A stretch of 64,000 bases of DNA from CAYTZN01 sp964442495. Lineage in GTDB: Bacteria; Pseudomonadota; Gammaproteobacteria; Legionellales; Legionellaceae. Shown here in pieces: positions 43,761-52,208 of the stretch. The notes beneath the pieces were generated by a model. It was given only the letters and a program-made list of their open reading frames with translations. It made no database searches and was not told the origin of the DNA. Position 1 is the first letter of the stretch, and each line of letters opens with the position of its first letter. The stretch spans positions 7,599 to 71,598 of the forward strand of contig CAYTZN010000011.1 in the NCBI GenBank assembly GCA_964442495.1, given 5' to 3'. Made by a program: the position numbers and the translations under genes.

Positions 43761-45198
43761 GTTTCCTGCGGATACGTTGTAAAAAAACGCTCATGATTTG
43801 TTGGTAAAGTGCTTCACCCATGACTTTATCTTCTATACCAAAATCGATGTTAGGGTTGTCATTGACCTCTATGACATAGTACTTGTCTCCCTGCGGCTTG
43901 ATATCAACACCGTATAAACTATCTCCAATGAGACGAGTTGCTTTTAATGCTGTTTTAATAACGCCATCTGGAACTTCACTCAAAGGAACGGTTTCATGTT
44001 TACCTTCCGTTTCTTGGGTCGATGTCCAGTTATAGATTTGCCAATGATCTTTAGCCATGTAGTAACGACAAGCAAATATAGGTTTGTGATCTAACACACC
44101 AATTCGCCAATCAAATTCGGTTGGAATAAACGGTTGAATTAAAATTAAATCAGAGGTTTTAAAAAATTGTAGCAAAGATTTTTGGAGTTCTTTTTGATCA
44201 TCTAATTTAACCACGCCTTGTGAAAAAGCACTGTCAGGTTTTTTTATGACGCAAGGAAATTGAATGAGAGGTAATTTTTTATCGAATTTGCTGATAAAGA
44301 CTGTTTCAGGCGTAAGGATTTGATGGCTTCGCATTAACTCGGCTAAATAAACTTTGTTGGTGCATTTCACAATGGATTGTGGGTCATCAATCACCACTAA
44401 ATTTTCTTGCAACGCACGACGAGCAAAGCGGTACGTGTAATGATCCACAGAGGTTGTTGCACGAATGAAAAGGGCGTCATATTCAGCAATGGCCCGACTG
44501 TCATTTTTATCAATAAAATCGACGTTTAGCCCTAATGCTTCCCCCGCACTTACAAACAATTCTAAGGCTTTTTTGTTTGAGGGGGCATTAGGCTCCATCA
44601 TATCAGTGAGAATTGCTAAATCATGAAATCGTTGTTTTTTTCGCCATTGATGAAAACGCTTTTTAGAAAAATAACTTTCTGCCGCTTCATGCATGAAGGC
44701 TTCATGCTGAGGGGGCACTTCAGCGGGCGATAGGAGGCTTAATTTTTTAATGCTCCATTGTTTCTTTTTTTCTAAAGTAAAGCGTATGAGTGGCAAAGGA
44801 AATAATCCATGTAATTTACGTGCCAGATCCATGTGCCGTTTTGCCATGTTTTGGCCAAAGTAAAGGCTTAGAACAAACTCATCACCTTTAATGTCTTGCA
44901 AACTGTGTTGAATTTCTTCTTCAATGTCTTGCGAAATTTGTTTGGAAAGACTGGTGCTTAAAACATCTTGAATACTAAGGACCGAAGGAATGGCTTTATG
45001 GTCTCTGGCATGTGCTAATAAAGAGACGTAGTAACCAATCGTTTGATAATTGTAAGATTGGCAAAGGTTAATAACGCGCAAGGCTTTGTTTTGATGATAG
45101 CACTCTTCAGAGAGATAGTCTGAAGCTTCAACAACCGGAGCCAAGTGGTTTAAAAACATCCAGCTTTGTGGATCGTCCGTGACTAAAACAGTTTGCAT
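43747..45198 (-). CDS. RimK-like ATP-grasp ligase with N-terminal RLAN region
   Basis: A 483-aa two-part protein. Residues 1 to about 200 resemble the RimK-like ATP-grasp N-terminal domain (QTIGYYVSLLAHARDHKAIP). Residues about 210-475 are an ATP-grasp core with FPCVIKKPDSAFSQG (314-328), D432 in GVDIK and the EVNDNPN metal site (444-450). Forms amide or peptide bonds via acyl-phosphates. Flanked without gaps by the C39-like peptidase and the GCS2 amidoligase, so it is likely to act on the same substrate. Confidence 0.87.
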   Translation of the reverse strand: MQTVLVTDDPQSWMFLNHLAPVVEASDYLSEECYHQNKALRVINLCQSYNYQTIGYYVSLLAHARDHKAIPSVLSIQDVLSTSLSKQISQDIEEEIQHSLQDIKGDEFVLSLYFGQNMAKRHMDLARKLHGLFPLPLIRFTLEKKKQWSIKKLSLLSPAEVPPQHEAFMHEAAESYFSKKRFHQWRKKQRFHDLAILTDMMEPNAPSNKKALELFVSAGEALGLNVDFIDKNDSRAIAEYDALFIRATTSVDHYTYRFARRALQENLVVIDDPQSIVKCTNKVYLAELMRSHQILTPETVFISKFDKKLPLIQFPCVIKKPDSAFSQGVVKLDDQKELQKSLLQFFKTSDLILIQPFIPTEFDWRIGVLDHKPIFACRYYMAKDHWQIYNWTSTQETEGKHETVPLSEVPDGVIKTALKATRLIGDSLYGVDIKPQGDKYYVIEVNDNPNIDFGIEDKVMGEALYQQIMSVFLQRIRRKHGYV

Positions 45199-45915
45199 TC
45201 ACATCCCTTGTGGTTTGATTATTAGTAAATGTCCATCATGGGTTAGCACACCTAGCATGATGGCATTGATCAAGCGGCTAATGTTTACTTTATAATAATT
45301 ATCATTTGCTAAGGGGTTTTCCCGATGTGGGTCAGCTACCACAATATGTTTTTTTTCTTCGTCATATCCACATAATACTACAAAATGCCCACAAGGGGTC
45401 CCTTGAATATCATCAAAGATAGAAACCCCGTCTGTAAATCGCTCTCGTGGGCAGTTGTATAAATAGGTAGCACTTAGTGCGGCTATCACAGGTATATTTT
45501 GTTGAAAATAATTCTTGAGAAGTTGGGCTGTAATGGTTAGAAAATGTAGTTTACCCCCACGTTGAAAATATTGAACATAGGCGTTGGTCAGTTGCACCAT
45601 ATTTTCATCATGTTTATGGTGGAGTTGGGTGAGAAGTTTATTCGCAATAAGTGACTCATCACAGGCGCCAGAGGGTTCAAACCAGCTAGGGTCAAAAGCG
45701 AGGAGATTATTGGTGTAGAGCGTTGTTTCAAACCCATGCTCTAATGCGTGTGTTCCAAGTAACGGAGTTAGCGTTCCACCCGATAACGAGCGTTGCACAC
45801 CCGCTCTTATTTCATCTAGGCTTAAACTCAATCCATAGTAGCGATAAACAGCATGTAAGCACGTGGCGCCGCAGGTTTCATCGTTGGGTTGGGTGTTGAT
45901 AGTTAACTTGATCAT
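45199..45915 (-). CDS. C39-like cysteine peptidase
   Basis: A 238-aa papain-like peptidase resembling C39 bacteriocin-leader peptidases but without transporter domains or signal peptide. Predicted Gln9 oxyanion residue, Cys15 (NDETCGATC), His177 (CGHFVVLCGYD) and Asp195 (VADPHREN) form the active site. First gene of the operon and ends exactly where the ATP-grasp ATG begins. It may cleave, or transfer, a peptide made by its neighbours. Confidence 0.8.
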   Translation of the reverse strand: MIKLTINTQPNDETCGATCLHAVYRYYGLSLSLDEIRAGVQRSLSGGTLTPLLGTHALEHGFETTLYTNNLLAFDPSWFEPSGACDESLIANKLLTQLHHKHDENMVQLTNAYVQYFQRGGKLHFLTITAQLLKNYFQQNIPVIAALSATYLYNCPRERFTDGVSIFDDIQGTPCGHFVVLCGYDEEKKHIVVADPHRENPLANDNYYKVNISRLINAIMLGVLTHDGHLLIIKPQGM

Positions 45916-45993
45916 GGGGCATCAACGTACAATAGCATTGCTCAAAACCAAGGTGGGATAATATCTTAACGTTAGAACGCAATGACATGTTTG

Positions 45994-46479
45994 TCAATTG
46001 CCACTTTTGGGGATGCCTTTTAAAGAGAGCTCTAGTACAAAGCGCGCGACCACTTCTGGTTGTTGAGGGTAATTTGTATAGGCGGTAACGTTCAACGGTT
46101 TGTTTACCCGTAGTCCAGACGTTTGAGTTTCATGGATCATGTCTGCAACAGTATCGCCCATGTCAGAGATAAAATAAACATCTGTTTCAGGTCGACGTAA
46201 AAATTCAGCCTGAAAGGACTTAAATGCTAAGGCAATTTTAATCTTGGCACGTTTTGCATGGTAAAACCCATGTAACCCTCCGGCCAGATCAGCACCAATG
46301 GCTAACGCACCAAAATACATAGAGTTTAGATGGTTTTTACTGCGTCGGTTCAAGCGTAATTTAATGATAATTTCTTTATCGGTTAGTTCTATCAGCTTGG
46401 GTTTTACGTAACCGATAAGAGGTACTTTAAACTGCCCAAAATACCACATAAAAAATGTAAAGCGGGTTAAGGCTTTCAC
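45994..46479 (-). CDS. DUF4442 hotdog-fold protein
   Basis: A 161-aa single hotdog domain of the DUF4442 type, related to acyl-CoA thioesterases (NHLNSMYFGALAIGADLAGG holds the central helix). No secretion signal. Starts on the stop of the BON gene (ATGA), so the two are cotranscribed. Substrate unknown. Confidence 0.72.
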   Translation of the reverse strand: MKALTRFTFFMWYFGQFKVPLIGYVKPKLIELTDKEIIIKLRLNRRSKNHLNSMYFGALAIGADLAGGLHGFYHAKRAKIKIALAFKSFQAEFLRRPETDVYFISDMGDTVADMIHETQTSGLRVNKPLNVTAYTNYPQQPEVVARFVLELSLKGIPKSGN

Positions 46480-47030
46480 GTGGTTTCCTTCTGGACTTGG
46501 AGCTGAGAAATGATTTTTTTCACACCCTTTATGCTACTAACACGTTTTAAGATGGCAGTGATGGAGGCGTTGTTACAGACGTGACCTGAAAGTTTTACAA
46601 TACCGTTTGTGGTGGAGGCATTAATACCCACGATGGGAATGGATTCATTGTCCAACACTTTGGCTTCCAATACAGCGGCTTCTACTTTAGCCGTAATGTA
46701 GGCGTCAGTGAATGCGGTGTTAACACGTTTGATTTCTAATTGACGGGTATCAATTGAGACGACGCCTTTGGTGGCTTTTGTTAAACGGAGCGCTTCTACG
46801 AAGGCTTCTTTATCTTTAACATGCCCACGCAACTTTACTACGCCATTGGTGGTTGAAACAGAAATTTTCAACGGGTTTAAATTTTTATTTTTAGTAAATT
46901 TCGCCGTAATTTTTGTAGTAACAACGGAGTCACTCAATTCCTGCTCAATGCCTTTTATATTGGCCGCGTTGGCTTGGCTTAAAAAAACAAACAGTAGTGT
47001 GATAAGAAGGCCGCGAAATGATTGACGCAC
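46476..47030 (-). CDS. Periplasmic double-BON-domain protein (OsmY-like)
   Basis: A 184-aa exported protein: signal peptide RQSFRGLLITLLFVF to AANA, then two BON domains (about 30-100 and 110-180), each with the STTNGVVKLRGHV / STTNGIVKLSGHV core. GTG 47030 is preferred because GAGG lies at 47036-47039 and it places the signal peptide at the N-terminus; an ATG at 47081 is also in frame. BON proteins bind phospholipids and support envelope integrity. Confidence 0.8.
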   Translation of the reverse strand: MRQSFRGLLITLLFVFLSQANAANIKGIEQELSDSVVTTKITAKFTKNKNLNPLKISVSTTNGVVKLRGHVKDKEAFVEALRLTKATKGVVSIDTRQLEIKRVNTAFTDAYITAKVEAAVLEAKVLDNESIPIVGINASTTNGIVKLSGHVCNNASITAILKRVSSIKGVKKIISQLQVQKETT

Positions 47031-47081
47031 ATTAACCTCAAATGAAGTGGCGATGGGGTGGAAGTATACCACTTTAAGCAT

Positions 47082-47484
47082 GACACGTTGAGGGGGGCGG
47101 TCCCTTTTTTAATGTTGAAGTTTATTTATACGTATTAAATCATGCCCGTGCACAGAGATATCCACAGATTTTGGTTGATATTTACTCATAAAAAAGAGGA
47201 TATATTTATAATAAAAAATTATTATAATCAATAAGATATGGATGTATTTTGAGAAAGTTAGATATTTAGCACGGATGATGAAAAATAAGTTATCCACAAT
47301 GCATGCTTACACGACCAATCACAAATTCTATCAGAAAATATTTGAATTACTAGCACTTTTGAACTACTTTGAGCTATTTTTTTTATGTACCTTTGTTACC
47401 TTCAGTTGAGAGGGCATTTAGACCCTGCGTGGTTTGGGTTTTTTCCTGTTATACTTTGTGTTGTAGTAAGGTGTAAGTCGTTGC
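47082..47484. other. AT-rich intergenic region with two DnaA-box-like sites
   Basis: No gene is supported. TTATCCACA (47290-47298) is a perfect DnaA-box consensus and ATATCCACA (47158-47166) has one mismatch. Between them is a very AT-rich stretch (about 47199-47260). The uvrA promoter candidate TATACT lies at 47450-47455. Role beyond the uvrA/BON promoters unknown. Confidence 0.45.
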
Positions 47485-47535
47485 ATGTCTATTCATGAAA
47501 CGACTTTAATTTTCCTCGTTTACATGGTGTCTTTC

Positions 47536-50370
47536 ATGCAGTTTATAAGTATTCGTGGGGCAAGAACCCATAATTTAAAAAATCTTAACGTGGATGTGCC
47601 AAGAAACGAACTGACCGTGATAACAGGTCTTTCGGGTTCGGGGAAATCATCGTTGGCGTTTGATACCTTATATGCCGAAGGACAGCGACGCTATGTTGAG
47701 TCATTGTCTGCTTATGCTCGACAATTTTTATCCATGATGGAAAAGCCTGATGTGGATTCGATAGACGGCTTGTCACCTGCTATTTCTATTGAGCAAAAAG
47801 CCACGTCACACAACCCACGCTCTACCGTAGGCACGATCACCGAAATTTACGATTATGTAAGGCTTTTATTTGCTCGGGTAGGTGAGCCTTTTTGTCCTCA
47901 GCACGGAGTGCATTTGCACGCCCAAACCGTTAGCCAAATGGTTGATCAAGTCTTAGCACTGCCAACTGATTCAAAAGTAATGATTTTAGCTCCTGTGGTC
48001 CGTGACAGAAAAGGCGAGCACGTACAATTATTGCAGCAACTTCAGGCGCAAGGCTATGTTCGTGCGCGCATTAACGGCGAGCTGTACGAGCTCGATGAAC
48101 CGCCAAAACTTGAGTTACGAAAAAAACACACGATAGACGTGGTGGTTGATCGCGTTAAAGTGCGTGAAGATTTAGCACAACGCTTGAGCGAGTCCTTTGA
48201 AAATGCATTGAATTTATCGGATGGTTTGGCAATGGTTGTCTCTATCGATAATGAATTTGAAGACATGGTGTTTTCATCCATGTTTGCATGTCCCGAATGT
48301 GGGTATAGTTTAAGCGAGCTTGAACCACGTCTATTCTCCTTTAATAACCCCATGGGTGCTTGTGCTGCTTGTGATGGTTTAGGTGTTGATCAGTTTTTTG
48401 ATGAAGAGCTTGTCATCCATGATGAAACATTGAGTTTAGCGGAAGGTGCTATTCGCGGTTGGGATAGACGCACGACCTATTATTATCCCTTATTAGAAGC
48501 GTTAGCGAAGCATTTTAATTTTTCTATAGACGTTCCTTTTTGTGATCTTTCAAAAACAGCGCGGGATGCTGTGCTTTATGGAAGTGGTCAAGAGGTCATT
48601 GCTTTTCATTATCAACGTCCCCATGGCGGTGAGGTATTAAAAAAACACCCATTTGAAGGGGTGATTCCTAACATGCAACGTCGGTATCGGGAGTCTGATT
48701 CCTCGACGGTGCAGCAGGAGTTAGCTAAATATTTATCTTCCCGCCCCTGTCAGACGTGCAATGGTTCGCGTTTACGAGTAGAGGCGCGGCATGTTTTCAT
48801 TGCCGGTAAAAATGTACCCGAAATAGCAAATTTCTCTATAGAAGACTGTTATCTCTTTTTTAAAGAGCTTAAATTACCGGGTGCCCGGGGTGAAGTTGCT
48901 TCTAAAATCAACAAAGAAATTGTTGAGCGTTTGGGTTTTTTGGTCAATGTAGGTTTGGATTATTTATCGTTGTCTCGTAGTGCTGAGACCTTATCTGGGG
49001 GCGAGGCACAACGTATTCGGCTGGCCAGCCAAATTGGCTCAGGTCTTGTGGGTGTCATGTATATTTTAGATGAGCCTTCCATTGGGCTTCATCAACGGGA
49101 TAATGACCGACTGTTAAAAACATTGTTGCATTTACGTGATTTAGGTAACACCGTTATCGTTGTAGAGCATGATGAAGAGGCCATCCGTGCTGCGGATTAT
49201 GTGCTTGATATAGGCCCTGGCGCCGGCGTTCATGGCGGACAAATTGTGGCGTCTGGTAAACCCCAAGACATCATTAACAATGAGGCCTCTCTTACAGGTC
49301 AATACCTCTCAGGAAAGCAATCGATAGCCATACCTCTTTCCCGTAAACCTTTTGATAGTAGCCGAGTCATTCAACTTACTGGTGTGACGTGTAATAACTT
49401 AAAAAAGGTCGATGCGACGATTCCTTTGGGGTTAATTACGTGTATTACGGGTGTTTCTGGCTCGGGGAAATCTAGTCTTATTAATGACACGTTATATCCA
49501 TTAGCCGCGATAAAGCTTAATCGAGCAAGCGCTCGAGGGGCAGGCCTTGTGAAAGAGCTAGAAGGCCTTCAGCATTGTGATAAAGTGATTGATATTGATC
49601 AAAGTCCTATCGGTCGTACGCCGCGCTCAAATCCGGCCACTTACACGGGAATTTTCACGCCTATACGCGAGTTGTTTGCAAACACACCTGAAGCACGGGC
49701 ACGTGGTTATCAGCTCGGTCGATTTAGTTTTAACGTTCGTGGTGGGCGATGTGAAGCCTGCCAAGGCGATGGTTTAATTAAAGTCGAAATGCATTTCCTA
49801 CCAGATATTTACGTTGCGTGTGATGTGTGTAAAAGCAAACGGTATAACCGTGAAACACTAGACATTCTTTATAAAGGCAAAAACATTCATGAGGTTTTAG
49901 ATTTAACTGTTGAAGATGCTGCACATTTTTTTGCAGCTATTCCAACTTTGGCACGTAAATGCCAAACATTAATGGATGTGGGGTTGTCGTATATTCGCTT
50001 GGGACAAAGTGCTACGACGCTCTCCGGCGGAGAAGCACAGCGCATTAAATTAGCGCGAGAATTGTCTAAACGTGATACCGGCAATACGCTGTATATTCTT
50101 GATGAGCCCACCACCGGGCTTCATTTTCACGATACAAAACAATTATTGTCTGTATTGACGCGTTTACGTGAAAAAGGCAACACCATTGTGATCATTGAGC
50201 ATAATTTGGATGTGATAAAAACAGCGGATTGGGTGATTGATCTCGGGCCTGAGGGCGGCTGCAAGGGGGGGCAAATTATTGCTTTTGGGACGCCTGAAGA
50301 TGTTGCGGCTATGCCTCATTCATATACCGGTCAATTTTTAGCGCCTATTTTAAAGAAAGCAGCAAGTTAA
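47536..50370 (+). CDS. uvrA: Excinuclease ABC subunit A
   Basis: Damage-recognition ATPase of nucleotide excision repair, 944 aa from ATG 47536. The frame is open from ATG 47485, but MQFISIRGARTHNLKN lines up with the E. coli start (MDKIEVRGARTHNLKN). Two ABC cassettes: Walker A GLSGSGKS and GVSGSGKS, two LSGGEAQRI signatures, and zinc modules CPECG...CAACDG and CEACQGDG...CDVC. No Shine-Dalgarno is clear at either start. Confidence 0.95.
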   Translation: MQFISIRGARTHNLKNLNVDVPRNELTVITGLSGSGKSSLAFDTLYAEGQRRYVESLSAYARQFLSMMEKPDVDSIDGLSPAISIEQKATSHNPRSTVGTITEIYDYVRLLFARVGEPFCPQHGVHLHAQTVSQMVDQVLALPTDSKVMILAPVVRDRKGEHVQLLQQLQAQGYVRARINGELYELDEPPKLELRKKHTIDVVVDRVKVREDLAQRLSESFENALNLSDGLAMVVSIDNEFEDMVFSSMFACPECGYSLSELEPRLFSFNNPMGACAACDGLGVDQFFDEELVIHDETLSLAEGAIRGWDRRTTYYYPLLEALAKHFNFSIDVPFCDLSKTARDAVLYGSGQEVIAFHYQRPHGGEVLKKHPFEGVIPNMQRRYRESDSSTVQQELAKYLSSRPCQTCNGSRLRVEARHVFIAGKNVPEIANFSIEDCYLFFKELKLPGARGEVASKINKEIVERLGFLVNVGLDYLSLSRSAETLSGGEAQRIRLASQIGSGLVGVMYILDEPSIGLHQRDNDRLLKTLLHLRDLGNTVIVVEHDEEAIRAADYVLDIGPGAGVHGGQIVASGKPQDIINNEASLTGQYLSGKQSIAIPLSRKPFDSSRVIQLTGVTCNNLKKVDATIPLGLITCITGVSGSGKSSLINDTLYPLAAIKLNRASARGAGLVKELEGLQHCDKVIDIDQSPIGRTPRSNPATYTGIFTPIRELFANTPEARARGYQLGRFSFNVRGGRCEACQGDGLIKVEMHFLPDIYVACDVCKSKRYNRETLDILYKGKNIHEVLDLTVEDAAHFFAAIPTLARKCQTLMDVGLSYIRLGQSATTLSGGEAQRIKLARELSKRDTGNTLYILDEPTTGLHFHDTKQLLSVLTRLREKGNTIVIIEHNLDVIKTADWVIDLGPEGGCKGGQIIAFGTPEDVAAMPHSYTGQFLAPILKKAAS

Positions 50371-50481
50371 TTCATGTGGGTATTTAATTTAACGGCAGTT
50401 GTCTTTTCGTAGTGTCTTCGACTATAACTTATGAAGTATGGTAATTTAATGACGTGTTAATTTTTTTAAAAGGATAGAGCA

Positions 50482-51063
50482 ATGAGTACTTTTTTGATTA
50501 TAACGTTGGTGATCATCGCATTGGTCTTTTTTTGGTTTATTGGCGTTTACAATACTTTGATTAGCTTGATTGAGGCCATTAACAATAATAAACGACAAAT
50601 TGATATTCAATTGGATAGACGTTTTAAAGTGTTTGAATCATTGATTGAAGTTGTAAAAAAATACATGGATTATGAAAAAACCACGCTTAAAGAAGTTGTT
50701 GCGTTGCGAAATGAAGCGCAAAATGCAAAGGCTTCTGGCGATGAAAAAACGCGGATTGCAGCAGAAAATGGCATTTCAAAAATTGCATCTAACTTAAACG
50801 TGGTGTTTGAGCAATATCCTGATCTCAAAGCAAGCCAGAATGTATTACAGCTTCAAGAGGAAATTGTTAATACAGAGAATAAATTATCTTACGCGAAACA
50901 GGCTTATAATGACGGCATTGAGCGTTATTCTGCGAAGAAAAAATCATTTTTTGAAGCAATGGTCGTCAGGACATTTTCTTCTGCGTTAGACAAATCCTTT
51001 GAATACTGGGGGTTACCTGAAGAGCAGAGTAAAGTGCGAGAGGACTATACCGTTAAATTTTAG
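50482..51063 (+). CDS. lemA: LemA family protein
   Basis: A 193-aa membrane-anchored protein: one N-terminal membrane helix (3-25) followed by a long helical bundle (YNTLISLIEAINNNKRQIDIQL, quoted in part as YNTLISLIEAINNN). AAGGAT precedes the ATG. Paired with htpX 28-34 nt downstream. LemA-HtpX association is known from many bacteria; the molecular role of LemA is not settled. Confidence 0.93.
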   Translation: MSTFLIITLVIIALVFFWFIGVYNTLISLIEAINNNKRQIDIQLDRRFKVFESLIEVVKKYMDYEKTTLKEVVALRNEAQNAKASGDEKTRIAAENGISKIASNLNVVFEQYPDLKASQNVLQLQEEIVNTENKLSYAKQAYNDGIERYSAKKKSFFEAMVVRTFSSALDKSFEYWGLPEEQSKVREDYTVKF

Positions 51064-51097
51064 ATATTCGTGCTGAGCTTGCTTGTGAGGTATGTAC

Positions 51098-52123
51098 ATG
51101 AGTTTATCTGATTATCATGCATCCACTGGTGATTGGCGTACACAATTAAGGCGCAATGAACGTAAAACACGCTTGGTCATTTCGACGTTTATTGCGGTTT
51201 ATGTGGTGGTAGGTTTAATTGTTGATGTTTTCATTCTGCAGTCGTATTACCCACGAGCCTCACTTGGTCAATGTTTTGATGCTTTGCTGACGCTACGGGC
51301 TGTGCCTTATGCCACATTTTTGATGGGAGGGCTCGTTCTTATCTCGTTACTTGTGACCTATTCAATGTACGATCGCATCATGTTGCTTGGCACCGATTCG
51401 TTTGAAATTACGCCACAAACTGCACGAACGTTGCAAGAAAAACAGTTGTATAACGTTGTTGAAGAAATGAAGGTCGCTGCGGGTTTAAGGTTTATGCCTA
51501 AAGTTTTTATCATCAATGCGAATTACATGAATGCATTTGCAAGTGGGTACAGTGAAAAGTCGGCCATGGTGGCAATTACTCGCGGCTTAATGGAAAAATT
51601 GGATAGGGCTGAACTGCAAGCCGTGATGGCGCATGAGTTGAGCCATGTGAGGCATCATGATATCAAGTTAACCTTGATGGTTGCCGTATTGAGCAATATT
51701 CTCTTGATAGTTATTGATCTAATATTTTATGCAGTGGTTTTTAATCGAGAGCGGCGGGAAGACAACCGGTTAGTAACGATTATTGTTGTGTTAAGGTACG
51801 TTTTGCCATTGATAACGGTAGTTTTGGCGTTGTTTTTAAGTCGAACGCGTGAGTTTATGGCCGATGCAGGCTCAGTCGAATTAATGCGTGATAACGAACC
51901 CATGGCTCGAGCATTGCTAAAGATTAATCAAGACCATGAGGCGCATGCTGATGAGTACGTTGAGGAGTATGGTAGAACCGCGCATGAGGAAGTGCGGCAG
52001 GCGTCTTATTTGTTTGATCCTTCGGGTATTGATCCAATTAAATCATTAAACAGCGCTTTTTCAACGCATCCTAGTATGGAAAAACGTTTAGAAGCCATAG
52101 GCTTTAGGCGTAAAAATAAATAA
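51098..52123 (+). CDS. htpX: HtpX-like M48 zinc metalloprotease
   Basis: Membrane metalloprotease, 341 aa. Two N-terminal membrane helices, the HELSH zinc motif at 179-183, two further membrane segments, and the EFMADAGSVEL Glu-ligand motif. ATG 51098 is preferred over ATG 51092 because GAGG (51087-51090) is at the right distance. Likely membrane protein quality control together with LemA. Confidence 0.92.
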   Translation: MSLSDYHASTGDWRTQLRRNERKTRLVISTFIAVYVVVGLIVDVFILQSYYPRASLGQCFDALLTLRAVPYATFLMGGLVLISLLVTYSMYDRIMLLGTDSFEITPQTARTLQEKQLYNVVEEMKVAAGLRFMPKVFIINANYMNAFASGYSEKSAMVAITRGLMEKLDRAELQAVMAHELSHVRHHDIKLTLMVAVLSNILLIVIDLIFYAVVFNRERREDNRLVTIIVVLRYVLPLITVVLALFLSRTREFMADAGSVELMRDNEPMARALLKINQDHEAHADEYVEEYGRTAHEEVRQASYLFDPSGIDPIKSLNSAFSTHPSMEKRLEAIGFRRKNK

Positions 52124-52165
52124 CACCACTTTCTGGCTTTTTGTATACAACGTTTATAGAGAGAT

Positions 52166-52202
52166 AAAACACCGCAGCGTATTTTTTACCCTGCGGTGTT
52201 TT
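52166..52202. terminator. Bidirectional terminator between htpX and the giant protein gene
   Basis: AAAACACCGCAG (52166-52177) pairs perfectly with CTGCGGTGTTTT (52191-52202), a 12-bp stem with A and T tails on either side, between two converging genes. Confidence 0.88.
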
Positions 52203-52208
52203 GTATGC

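Noticed and set aside
45199..45915. Bacteriocin exporter C39 peptidase
   Set aside because: No ABC transporter domains, and no double-glycine leader peptide gene nearby; only the peptidase-like fold is present.
47109..47297. A 62-codon minus-strand hydrophobic frame in the uvrA upstream region
   Set aside because: Composition follows from AT-rich DNA, no Shine-Dalgarno sequence, and it spans the DnaA-box-like sites.
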